This document shows positions 17,868 through 25,191 of a DNA stretch of 64,000 nucleotides, in pieces. Origin of the DNA: an uncultured Muribaculaceae bacterium (GTDB lineage Bacteria > Bacteroidota > Bacteroidia > Bacteroidales > Muribaculaceae); NCBI GenBank assembly GCA_947525975.1, contig CANNVE010000005.1:1-64000 (forward strand), written 5' to 3'. Under the pieces are notes generated by a model. That model ran no database searches, had not been told where the DNA came from, and worked only from the letters and a program-made list of their open reading frames with translations. Made by a program: the position numbers and the translations under genes. Numbering within the stretch: position 1 is the stretch's first letter; every line of letters starts with the position of its first letter.

Positions 17868-18511
17868 ACTGCTTCTTTTTTATTGTTGATGATTGCTGCA
17901 ACCTTGCGGATTGTAGTCACGCTGGTGCCAGTTATTTTTGAAATGTTGCGGAGACTGTAGCCGCGTTTGAGAAGTCTTAGTTCCTCGGCATACTCCTCTT
18001 TGTAGGCTTCTATTGGTTTGTTATAACCGTCCTTACGACCTACTTTACCTCCGTTAGCCCGATAGTTACTGTAACCGCTTTGCATACGGCTTCGGATGAG
18101 GTTTCTCTCCATTGCGTTAAACTGGGCGAGGATGCCGAGGACGAGGGTCGCTATGGGATTGACCTTCCCATCGGGGAGCATAGTCTCCAATCCATTTTGC
18201 AGTATGTAGAGTGAAATGCCGTGCTCAGTGAAAGTCTCTACCAGTTGGAGGAAGTCCACGGCTCGACGTGAAAGACGGCTGCATTCGTAGATGAGGATTT
18301 TATCAACCTTATGGCTACTGGTGTAGTCAAGAAGCTCAGTCATAGCTTGACGCTCTGCAACCCGCTTTGCTCCGCTTATCTTCTCGCTAAACTCTTTGAC
18401 TACCTCAAAGCCATTCTGAGAGGCATAGGCGCGGAGGTCATGAAGTTGGCGGTCATAGTCTTGGCTGCTTGTCGAAACACGAGCGTAGATAACAACCTTG
18501 GTCTTTTCCAT
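17864..18511 (-). CDS. Serine recombinase, resolvase/invertase family
   Basis: 215 residues from ATG 18511 (MEKTKVVIYARVS); a longer reading from 18580 overlaps the upstream gene. The catalytic domain shows YARVSTSSQDYDRQ (Ser13 nucleophile), CSRLSRRAVDFL and AQFNAMERNLIRSRM. The C-terminal HTH is LKRGYSLRNISKITGTSVTTIRKV. It is small-resolvase sized, not a large serine integrase. It could resolve multimers of the element or invert a segment. It is translationally coupled to the tyrosine integrase (ATGA at 17864-17867). Confidence 0.92.
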   Translation of the reverse strand: MEKTKVVIYARVSTSSQDYDRQLHDLRAYASQNGFEVVKEFSEKISGAKRVAERQAMTELLDYTSSHKVDKILIYECSRLSRRAVDFLQLVETFTEHGISLYILQNGLETMLPDGKVNPIATLVLGILAQFNAMERNLIRSRMQSGYSNYRANGGKVGRKDGYNKPIEAYKEEYAEELRLLKRGYSLRNISKITGTSVTTIRKVAAIINNKKEAV

Positions 18512-18521
18512 ATCCGTAAGG

Positions 18522-18830
18522 TTAAGCGGTGAAACCATAATCAGACTTAACTCGCTCCTCATAGTCATCGGTACGCTCAACTAATCCGTCAATGACGTTG
18601 ACCAGTTCATCGAAATACACATCCTCGACTTTCTTACCAGTCTTTTTAAGGATAACTGTAAAAGTGTCAAGTCCTTCCTCATACACGACCTCTACCCAAC
18701 CTTTGTACTTATAGCCCTGCACCTTGAAGGCAAGACCTCGGTCATTAGATAGACGAGTCGGAGAGTTGAAGCCCCATGACCACATTATCATTAACTGAGA
18801 GCGGAGGATGCTGAGAATGTATTCTGCCAT
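18522..18830 (-). CDS. Small conserved-type hypothetical protein of the element
   Basis: 102 residues, unknown function. It begins MAEYILSILRSQLMIMWSWG and has a mixed alpha-beta pattern with no membrane segment or catalytic motif. It is the first gene of the left-arm operon, 10 bp ahead of the resolvase, and is read from the promoter at 18863-18894. The position before recombination genes suggests a recombination-directionality or regulatory role, but this is only inference. Confidence 0.7.
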   Translation of the reverse strand: MAEYILSILRSQLMIMWSWGFNSPTRLSNDRGLAFKVQGYKYKGWVEVVYEEGLDTFTVILKKTGKKVEDVYFDELVNVIDGLVERTDDYEERVKSDYGFTA

Positions 18831-18862
18831 ATTTTTGATATTATGGGTTAATTATTGCACTG

Positions 18863-18894
18863 CAAAGTTACAGCTAAAGTTAAGCGAATCCAAA
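18863..18894 (-). promoter_or_regulatory. Promoter of the recombinase operon
   Basis: On the minus strand: TTTG (18891-18894), 20-bp spacer, TAACTTTG (18863-18870). The start is about 25 nt before the ATG at 18830. Confidence 0.75.
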
Positions 18895-18921
18895 TTTCTA
18901 TAGATAACTAAAGTTAATCTA
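18874..18921. promoter_or_regulatory. Candidate XRE operator: paired CTAAAGTTAA sites
   Basis: CTAAAGTTAA occurs at 18874-18883 (inside the minus promoter) and 18908-18917, 34 bp apart. The second copy lies in a larger imperfect dyad (ATAGAT...ATCTAT, 18900-18921). The location between divergent recombinase and XRE genes fits a lysogeny-type switch. Confidence 0.5.
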
Positions 18922-18930
18922 TACCTCAAA

Positions 18931-18962
18931 ATTGATATTCTGCGTTAATTATGCTACCTTTG
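18931..18962 (+). promoter_or_regulatory. Promoter of the XRE regulator
   Basis: ATTG (18931-18934), 20-bp spacer, TACCTTTG (18955-18962), 19 bp before the ATG. Confidence 0.65.
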
Positions 18963-18981
18963 CAGTGTAATCCGAAAAACT

Positions 18982-19290
18982 ATGGCAAAAGAACTATCTC
19001 AACGAGTCAAAGAACTCTGCTCAGAGCGAGGCATACAGTTGAAAGACCTTGCTGAGCGAATGAGTGTCAAGCCCGAATCATTGAGCAGGGCAATCAACGG
19101 CAACCCACATCTCTCAACCTTGGAGAACATAGCCAACGCCCTCAAAGTTGGAGTAGCCGAGTTATTAAACAGTGGGCGGTCTCACGAACCTCTGACCTCT
19201 GATTTTACGGCCATGGTAGTTAATTACGGTAAAACGTATCTGTTTCATACCAAAAGAGATTTATTCAGATGGTTAGATGAGAAGTGTTAG
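18982..19290 (+). CDS. XRE-family transcriptional regulator of the element
   Basis: 102 residues. The N-terminal 60 residues are a Cro/C1-type HTH (KELCSERGIQLKDLAERMSV, then KPESLSRAINGNPHLSTLENI). The C-terminal 40 residues are short and aromatic, without a peptidase motif. It is divergent from the recombinase operon, with two CTAAAGTTAA repeats in the shared region, so it likely represses recombination genes and itself. Confidence 0.88.
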   Translation: MAKELSQRVKELCSERGIQLKDLAERMSVKPESLSRAINGNPHLSTLENIANALKVGVAELLNSGRSHEPLTSDFTAMVVNYGKTYLFHTKRDLFRWLDEKC

Positions 19291-19292
19291 TC

Positions 19293-19790
19293 TTACACTT
19301 CCATATTGTTTATTAACTGTCTTACGAGAGTTTGCGCCTCGGTTGTCAGAGTCTTTAATGCTATCTTATAATCTGACAAGAAACTACTTGCTACCGAGAA
19401 ACATATATACACCCCCTTTGCTTCATTATCATAAGTAAGAAATATTCTGGAATACTCTATATGTTTTGGCACACTCGTATGCTCCGTCTCAAGCACTTCA
19501 AGAAGATAGACAAGGTCATCCCAAGCATCGAGTAATTCGTATCTTTTATCGCTGACAAACTGAGGGTCAAGAAGCCACTCTCCAAATTCATCTTTGTAGA
19601 GATTATATGGTTTCGCTTTGGTCACATCCCATCCATTGTCGTGATACTCTTCCAGTATATTCCAGTCGCTAATGATGAACTTGAGGCGATGTAGTGAACG
19701 TTTCACTATTCGCGCTATGTAGCCAAATTTATCCTTGGCTATTACTTCTGTGATGTTGTTGGGAGTAAGTAAAGAAATAATTTCTTTCAT
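19293..19790 (-). CDS. Hypothetical protein, element left arm
   Basis: 165 residues from ATG 19790 (MKEIISLLTPN). A longer start at 19838 would leave only a few nucleotides behind the predicted transcription start (TAATTTTG on the minus strand, 19850-19857). The protein is soluble, helical and acidic (WDDLVYLLEVLETEHT), without recognisable motifs. It is convergent with the XRE gene; the stop codons are 2 bp apart. Confidence 0.65.
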   Translation of the reverse strand: MKEIISLLTPNNITEVIAKDKFGYIARIVKRSLHRLKFIISDWNILEEYHDNGWDVTKAKPYNLYKDEFGEWLLDPQFVSDKRYELLDAWDDLVYLLEVLETEHTSVPKHIEYSRIFLTYDNEAKGVYICFSVASSFLSDYKIALKTLTTEAQTLVRQLINNMEV

Positions 19791-19957
19791 TGTTTTTACT
19801 TTTTCTGTCAATCCAAACAAAAGACTATCAATTGTCATCGTTGACAGTGCAAAATTAGCAACAACCTGAGCGATAACAGAATAGAATTATAGGGCGGGGA
19901 CGGAATCATCCCTGCCTCAATAAAATAAAAATGAAAGTGGTAACAGAGAGGTAACTT

Positions 19958-20878
19958 CTATTTCAGATACCGAAACTTAAACGCAGCCCATTTGGGGTTA
20001 ATTTGAGAGTATATGCGTTGCTTTCTCGCTTCCATTGGTGAGAGTGCCACTCCATTATTCTTCTTGCTCTGAACTGGTGGCGTTAATTGTACCTCTTTGG
20101 TGTATGTCGTTATAGGAAGACTAAGGAACACTGAGAATGCTTCCAAAACACTTTTTATGCTCCTCGCCTTGTTGCGCTCTATCAGAGGACACTCCATGAA
20201 GAATCTATATAGGATGATAGTGCGTTTATGAGCATCTTCTTCTTGTTCAAGATTCCATTCAGAGGATAGAAGTCTCAGTTTAGATTTCAGTATTCGTAGA
20301 TTGTCAGCATCATTTACTTTTAGCATATTCCCCAGTGCCAAGTCTATATCATTTGAATTGACAATCATTTTCAGTTGCATCTCAATATAGGTGTCGCGGT
20401 TAATAGTCACCCTCCAAACTTTCAACACCCTATTAACCATCTCTACATTGGGTTTCTTATCTATAACATACAAGATGGCTTTGGCTACCTGCTCCTTGGT
20501 ATAAAGCGGTCGTATCTCGTTCAAATATGCAAGAGCCAATTCTCGCTCATCCCCATATTCTCGTATTGGGTATATCACAGCACCAGTACGAAGTAAACTG
20601 ATTGCTTCATCAGAAAGTATCTCGTTCTTATTGAAAACGTTCTCAACGTAATAATCTCCCCATTCAGTAATCTCATATTCCCAACCATAGTCATAGCCGA
20701 CCTCCTCGCGTATCTCATCTTTGCGTTGTTCGATTATATCATAATACGATTTCTCAAACTCCTCAGAGGTCATGTAGATATACACATACTTCACCTTATT
20801 ATATACTGGGTGCAAATACTCTAATCGCACTGTATAACGAAGTTGCGGATGGGGACATGTGTCGATATTCAGAGGCAT
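19958..20878 (-). CDS. Hypothetical protein of the element
   Basis: 306 residues, no known family recognised. The N-terminal third is rich in Tyr/Trp/Glu (YDYGWEYEITEWGDYYVENV); the rest is helical, with a Lys/Arg-rich C-terminus. No signal peptide or membrane segment. It lies 12 bp downstream of the methyltransferase-like gene on the same strand, so both are probably one transcript. Confidence 0.65.
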   Translation of the reverse strand: MPLNIDTCPHPQLRYTVRLEYLHPVYNKVKYVYIYMTSEEFEKSYYDIIEQRKDEIREEVGYDYGWEYEITEWGDYYVENVFNKNEILSDEAISLLRTGAVIYPIREYGDERELALAYLNEIRPLYTKEQVAKAILYVIDKKPNVEMVNRVLKVWRVTINRDTYIEMQLKMIVNSNDIDLALGNMLKVNDADNLRILKSKLRLLSSEWNLEQEEDAHKRTIILYRFFMECPLIERNKARSIKSVLEAFSVFLSLPITTYTKEVQLTPPVQSKKNNGVALSPMEARKQRIYSQINPKWAAFKFRYLK

Positions 20879-20890
20879 GGCAATACAGAT

Positions 20891-21802
20891 TTATGGTTTA
20901 CGAAAGACCAAGAAATAAGAGTGCATCTTTCGGGCGCAGCGTTGGCGATATGACTGTTTTAATAGCTTTGTTTTCGCTATCAAGAGAAACTGGTCTAATA
21001 ACTCAAAACCGAGCTTGCGAGCCTCTTCGATAACATAAAGTGCTACCCATTCCTGCTTGCCCTTATACCAATAATCTTGCGTCTTCATTACCAGTACGCC
21101 ATTGGCGGTTAACAGTCTGTATACCAATGAGAGCATTGCAGAATTTGTTCTGTACAACTCCTCATTACTACTGAAATGGCTGAACCGTTTCTGCATCATG
21201 CTTCGCACCTCCTTACTATCTACATACTCGTCCACAATGAAGGGCAAATCTATGACTATTGATTTGAAGGAGTTGTCTGGTAACAACTCCGCGTCTTCCA
21301 GTTGTCGGACGGTTTCATCTACGGGATATTTATCGTAACAATACGTTGGGCGTGGGATTCCGTACTTATAAAACACTCCCTCAGATGTCGTAAGGTCACA
21401 GTCAAAAGTGGGAGCATTGTTACAATAGAGCCTCAGAATTCCCGATAGAATTGCGGTTTGGTCTTTGTCAACGGTCTTTATGGGAGCTGATAACTTTGAT
21501 AGATTGACTTTACTGATTTTGTCGGTGGTAGGTTTAGCAGGTGGAGCCTCCATCGCCATATACTTTTTGGCAGTATTGAGGGACATTCCCAGTGCTTTTG
21601 CAACTTCACTGGGTTTTGCCTCCTTGTGAGTTTGGAGGTATAAGCGCACCGCATTATATTTCTTAACCTGCTCGTCATAGCGACGGTCAATTCCCTGCTC
21701 AGAGATGTATTTGCGTATAGCAGCATCGGTCACACCGCAACGCTCGGCATTTTCATGGATGCTGAGGGAGGGGTTGTAGTTGATTCTTGACTTCTGCGGC
21801 AT
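20891..21802 (-). CDS. HTH plus SAM-dependent DNA methyltransferase-like protein
   Basis: 303 residues from ATG 21802 (MPQKSRINYNPS); the open frame runs to 22144 but the extension covers non-coding DNA. Residues 1-85 hold two HTH-like stretches (NAERCGVTDAAIRKYI and KPSEVAKALGMSLNTAKKYM). The rest resembles phage and element adenine-methylase-like proteins: SIVIDLPFIV takes the place of the DPPF/Y motif IV, and LTANGVLVMKTQD follows as the strand after the core. The D-L-P-F variant leaves activity in doubt. A TATCTTTG -7 box is visible upstream on the minus strand. Confidence 0.6.
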   Translation of the reverse strand: MPQKSRINYNPSLSIHENAERCGVTDAAIRKYISEQGIDRRYDEQVKKYNAVRLYLQTHKEAKPSEVAKALGMSLNTAKKYMAMEAPPAKPTTDKISKVNLSKLSAPIKTVDKDQTAILSGILRLYCNNAPTFDCDLTTSEGVFYKYGIPRPTYCYDKYPVDETVRQLEDAELLPDNSFKSIVIDLPFIVDEYVDSKEVRSMMQKRFSHFSSNEELYRTNSAMLSLVYRLLTANGVLVMKTQDYWYKGKQEWVALYVIEEARKLGFELLDQFLLIAKTKLLKQSYRQRCARKMHSYFLVFRKP

Positions 21803-22221
21803 AGTAGCAATTATTGTGACTACAAAGATAATAATTTTTGACTGAATATTGGGCTTGCGCATTGATAGTTCAGAAAAATTCGTTAAATTTGCATCGTTAT
21901 TGGTGTAGTGGCTTTTGTCGCTTGCCTTTGACAGACATATTAGGAAAGTGTTTGGCTTTTCTTGACGATGCAAATCACCACCTTTGCCAATCGGAGTCAG
22001 GAACTGCGTAACGCTCTCCCCATGGTTGCATATTACGACTATCGGTCGATAATATACGCTGTGGGTGAGTTGCATCGCGTATAATATCGACTCCGTGGCT
22101 TGTGGTGAGCCTGCATCGTAGATAAAATGCCGATTGCAGCTCACTCTTTTTTATATGTCTCAACTCAATATCAATCACAGAACCGCCCCATCTGAGCCGC
22201 ACTGGAGCACTGCTATTCTTC
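21803..22221. other. 420-bp non-coding divergent region with a hairpin
   Basis: This separates the HTH-methylase gene from the SPFH cargo operon. It contains a 14-bp inverted repeat with one mismatch (22046-22059 TCGATAATATACGC, 22077-22090) and repeated GTTGCAT-like words. No credible ORF. It could hold the cargo promoter, a regulatory RNA or a transfer/replication origin. Confidence 0.45.
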
Positions 22222-22959
22222 ATGGAAATGCGAGACAGCGATGTTACAATCAACCTCTTAGCTTCACTAAGGTCGGTTTTTGATGATTGCGTTGAGAAAC
22301 AAAGGTCTCAACCGAAATATAATTGGCATATTTCTGTGAAAGAGCCAGTCGAGGATTTTGATGAATTTTCGCAATGGTTCTTCTTTACGGAAGAGGGACG
22401 TGTGTTGACAAATAGGCCAAATCTCGGTATTGGGTTTAAGTTTGATGATGAACAGAACAACCGCTTTCTGCAACTCGGCATAAGCAATGAGTTTAAGAGT
22501 GATAAAGATGCGGTTGACGATTGCTATGCTTACTTTGCGGAGTGTGGCGATAACGCAGAAAAGGCATCCCAACTGGTGTATGAAGTTTTAACCCATGTAT
22601 ACCAGTTAGCCGATTTCCCTACTTTCACCAATCAAAAATTGGGAAATGAGCGAGATAAGAAAAGCCTCAAAGGGTATTGTATTGACCACCTCCCTATGAG
22701 GTTCTGTTTTGACCTGCCAAGCAACACGGATATGTCCAAAATAAGGCAGAAATTTGAGAAAACCGCCGCTTGCATGGAGAAATACGGATTTGGACAAGTT
22801 GAGTTTGACCAATCAAAAAGATGTGTCAAGGGTTATTATCAGCCAACTGAAGAACCTAAAGGATTCTTTGCAAGTGTAAAACATGGAGGCCAACTTGGAG
22901 ACACCGAAGCTGAGCTGATAGGTCTTTTAGACCTTTGTTATCAATCATTCAAACAATAA
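22222..22959 (+). CDS. Hypothetical protein, first gene of the SPFH cargo operon
   Basis: 245 residues, not recognised. Soluble, with aromatic-rich N-terminal part (WHISVKEPVEDFDEFSQWFF) and a mixed fold; no signal peptide, no cysteine clusters. It ends 6 bp before the SPFH gene, so translation is likely linked. Since it is always worth asking whether it is part of the cargo, its tight spacing and same strand support membership. Confidence 0.7.
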   Translation: MEMRDSDVTINLLASLRSVFDDCVEKQRSQPKYNWHISVKEPVEDFDEFSQWFFFTEEGRVLTNRPNLGIGFKFDDEQNNRFLQLGISNEFKSDKDAVDDCYAYFAECGDNAEKASQLVYEVLTHVYQLADFPTFTNQKLGNERDKKSLKGYCIDHLPMRFCFDLPSNTDMSKIRQKFEKTAACMEKYGFGQVEFDQSKRCVKGYYQPTEEPKGFFASVKHGGQLGDTEAELIGLLDLCYQSFKQ

Positions 22960-22965
22960 CATTAT

Positions 22966-24060
22966 ATGGCATTAGCGGAAGTCATAAAATGGGAAGTCAG
23001 CACTAAGGAGTTGACTCACAAATTTCAGTCAGAAGACCTCAAATTAGGGTCGCAACTGGTGGTGTATCCTGCGCAGACAGCCTTCTTTGTGAAAGGAGGT
23101 CAGATACTTGACGAGTTTATCTGTGGCACATACACAATCAAGACAGAGAACATCCCACTGCTGAACAAACTGGTCAATTTGCCTTTCGGAGGGGAGTCTC
23201 CATTCCAAGCCGAAGTCTGGTTCGTAAATCAGATTTCCGTACTGGATTGTAAGTGGGGAACACCTTCGCCCATACAGATAGAAGACCCAAAATATGGTGT
23301 AATTGTGCCTATCCGTTCTTTCGGACAATACGGTTTCAAAATCTCCAACCCTCGCGTCTTTCTTGAGAGACTTATCGGTAATATGTCAACATTCTCGACC
23401 GAGAAACTGACAGATTATTTTCGTGGTGTGATATTATCTAAACTGACTAAAATCATATCAGAAAAGCTATATGCCGAGCAGTTATCTGTAATCAACATAA
23501 ACACCCACGTTGAAGAGATTTCAGAGTATGCCAAGGAGAAACTGTCAGAGGTGTTTGCGGAATATGGAGTCTGTCTTGAGATGTTTACGGCTATCGCTAT
23601 AAATGTCAACGAAGATGACCCAAGTTTCAAACGGCTTAAAGAGACCAAAGATGCGCTGGCGCGAATAAACATCATGGGAAAAGAAAACTATCAGATGGAG
23701 CGCAGTTTCAATGTACTTGACAGTGCAGCCGAGAATGAGGGTGGAGTTGTTGGCACAGCCGTAGGTTTAGGCGCAGGTGTTGGTGTTGGTGCGCAGATTG
23801 GAAATATGGTCAAGGATAACCTCAATACAAATCCCTCAACACCACCTCCACTTACCTCGCCACAATATTTCCTTGGGATAAATGGTCAACAGCAGGGGCC
23901 GTTTGACTACGAAGCCGTAAAAACAGCCATTCAGTCGCATCAGATTGATGAGTCTGTATTGGTTTGGAAACGAGGAATGTCTAACTGGTGTCCGATAGGT
24001 GATATTTCAGATTTCTCCGAGATTTTCAACAATTGTCCTCCACCTCTTCCACCCATGTAA
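22966..24060 (+). CDS. SPFH-domain protein (YdjI-like) with C-terminal GYF_2 domain
   Basis: 364 residues. The N-terminal 225 residues match the YdjI/virion-core-like SPFH family: MALAEVIKWE start, QLVVYPAQTAFFVKGGQI, GTYTIKTENIPLLNKL, CKWGTPSPIQ. Bacillus YdjI has a zinc ribbon at the C-terminus; here a GYF_2-type domain (about 300-360, FLGINGQQQGPFDYEAV then WKRGMSNWCPIGDI) takes its place after a Gly/Val-rich linker that may be membrane-associated. SPFH proteins scaffold membrane microdomains. The neighbours are a four-helix protein and two zinc-ribbon proteins, like the YdjGHI membrane complex. Family placement is firm; role is inferred. Confidence 0.85.
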   Translation: MALAEVIKWEVSTKELTHKFQSEDLKLGSQLVVYPAQTAFFVKGGQILDEFICGTYTIKTENIPLLNKLVNLPFGGESPFQAEVWFVNQISVLDCKWGTPSPIQIEDPKYGVIVPIRSFGQYGFKISNPRVFLERLIGNMSTFSTEKLTDYFRGVILSKLTKIISEKLYAEQLSVININTHVEEISEYAKEKLSEVFAEYGVCLEMFTAIAINVNEDDPSFKRLKETKDALARINIMGKENYQMERSFNVLDSAAENEGGVVGTAVGLGAGVGVGAQIGNMVKDNLNTNPSTPPPLTSPQYFLGINGQQQGPFDYEAVKTAIQSHQIDESVLVWKRGMSNWCPIGDISDFSEIFNNCPPPLPPM

Positions 24061-24063
24061 GCC

Positions 24064-24408
24064 ATGAAACAGACCATTATCACACTCGGAATAATACTGT
24101 GCGTCCTTAATCTCCTCGTGGGATTGATATTATCAGCATACGGATGGCAAAATGTAGTTTGCTCAACTATGGCAGTTATAGTAACTACGGCCTTCTCCTT
24201 AATGGGAATCTCTACTTCAATAAAGGATGGCTTCAAACTGGGGTTGCTGTTGTTATTCTCCGTAGTTGGACTGATTCAGTTCCTACTTGCTGCCCTTATG
24301 CCCAGCACTTTCACCGACAACTGGTGCTTGATAGCCATACTCGTCCTATTAGTTGTTGAAATTGCCATCTTTATAATTACCAAAAAAGTATCTACCGCAA
24401 TAAAATAG
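24064..24408 (+). CDS. Small four-helix membrane protein of the SPFH operon
   Basis: 114 residues, about four transmembrane segments (IITLGIILCVLNLLVGLIL, CSTMAVIVTTAFSLMGI, LGLLLLFSVVGLIQFLLAAL, LIAILVLLVVEIAIFII). No catalytic motif. It starts 3 bp after the SPFH stop codon and ends 6 bp before the next gene. It may take the place of YdjH as membrane partner, but there is no sequence proof. Confidence 0.75.
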   Translation: MKQTIITLGIILCVLNLLVGLILSAYGWQNVVCSTMAVIVTTAFSLMGISTSIKDGFKLGLLLLFSVVGLIQFLLAALMPSTFTDNWCLIAILVLLVVEIAIFIITKKVSTAIK

Positions 24409-24414
24409 CCCCTA

Positions 24415-25191
24415 ATGGAAACAATAAAATGTTCAAAATGTGGATGTGAGATGTCGGTAATGTCTGAGGCATGTCCATTGTGTGGCACTCCAACAAGAAT
24501 AGTCAAGTCAATAGCCGTTGAGCAACCCAAGTCTACAAAAGCTGAAAAAGTCACAAGACCAAATATCAACAACCAAACAAGGGTTAAAACACTTGAAGAG
24601 GCTTTGATTATGGCAATGAACTATGTCAAGGTGACACCAGACACCATATTGTATGTCAAGCCGAGGGAGGGCGGAGAGTTTTCATCTTTCCTTGAAATGA
24701 ATAATTTCCTTTGGGTCGGAGATATGATGATTTGCAATCATCCGAAGATAAACTTCGACCATTGCGATTTAGAAACATCGGTAGAATACCTGAACTCGGA
24801 GGAAGATTGCAAGAAATTTGCAGAGGACTTTTCATCATTCTGTAAGGCAAACGGCTTCAATACCAATGATTATACCTATTGTTTCGATGCTGTACTGGTC
24901 TATGACTGTATGTCTGGTCCAAATCTTGCGCTTGAAGTAGAGACAGAGTTGTATGTAAAAGAGGGCATTGCTGAAATAGACTCACAGATTGATGCCTTCA
25001 ATGCCAAAACATTATCCGTTGGTCTTTCAACGTTGTCGTATAAAGGCTCACAACCCTCAATTACTGGTATGATTAAATTTTCTGCTGCCAAGGGTATGTT
25101 CAAGAAAGGGGCTGAAAAGAAAGTTCGCTCAGAGTTAATAAAAAATTTGAGTGACCTCGTGTGTGAAATCGCCGAAAAATATCAGATATGA
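24415..25191 (+). CDS. Zinc-ribbon protein of the SPFH operon
   Basis: 258 residues. The N-terminus is a zinc ribbon (CSKCGCEM...CPLCG, four Cys). The remainder is a soluble alpha-beta domain of unknown family with no membrane segment. Its stop codon overlaps the ATG of the next gene (ATGA, 25188-25191), so the two zinc-ribbon proteins are probably made in fixed ratio. Confidence 0.75.
   Translation: METIKCSKCGCEMSVMSEACPLCGTPTRIVKSIAVEQPKSTKAEKVTRPNINNQTRVKTLEEALIMAMNYVKVTPDTILYVKPREGGEFSSFLEMNNFLWVGDMMICNHPKINFDHCDLETSVEYLNSEEDCKKFAEDFSSFCKANGFNTNDYTYCFDAVLVYDCMSGPNLALEVETELYVKEGIAEIDSQIDAFNAKTLSVGLSTLSYKGSQPSITGMIKFSAAKGMFKKGAEKKVRSELIKNLSDLVCEIAEKYQI

Noticed and set aside
21803-22144. 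N-terminal extension of the methylase-like protein to 22144
   Set aside because: The extension covers a promoter-like -7 box and a hairpin and reads as non-coding; ATG 21802 fits.
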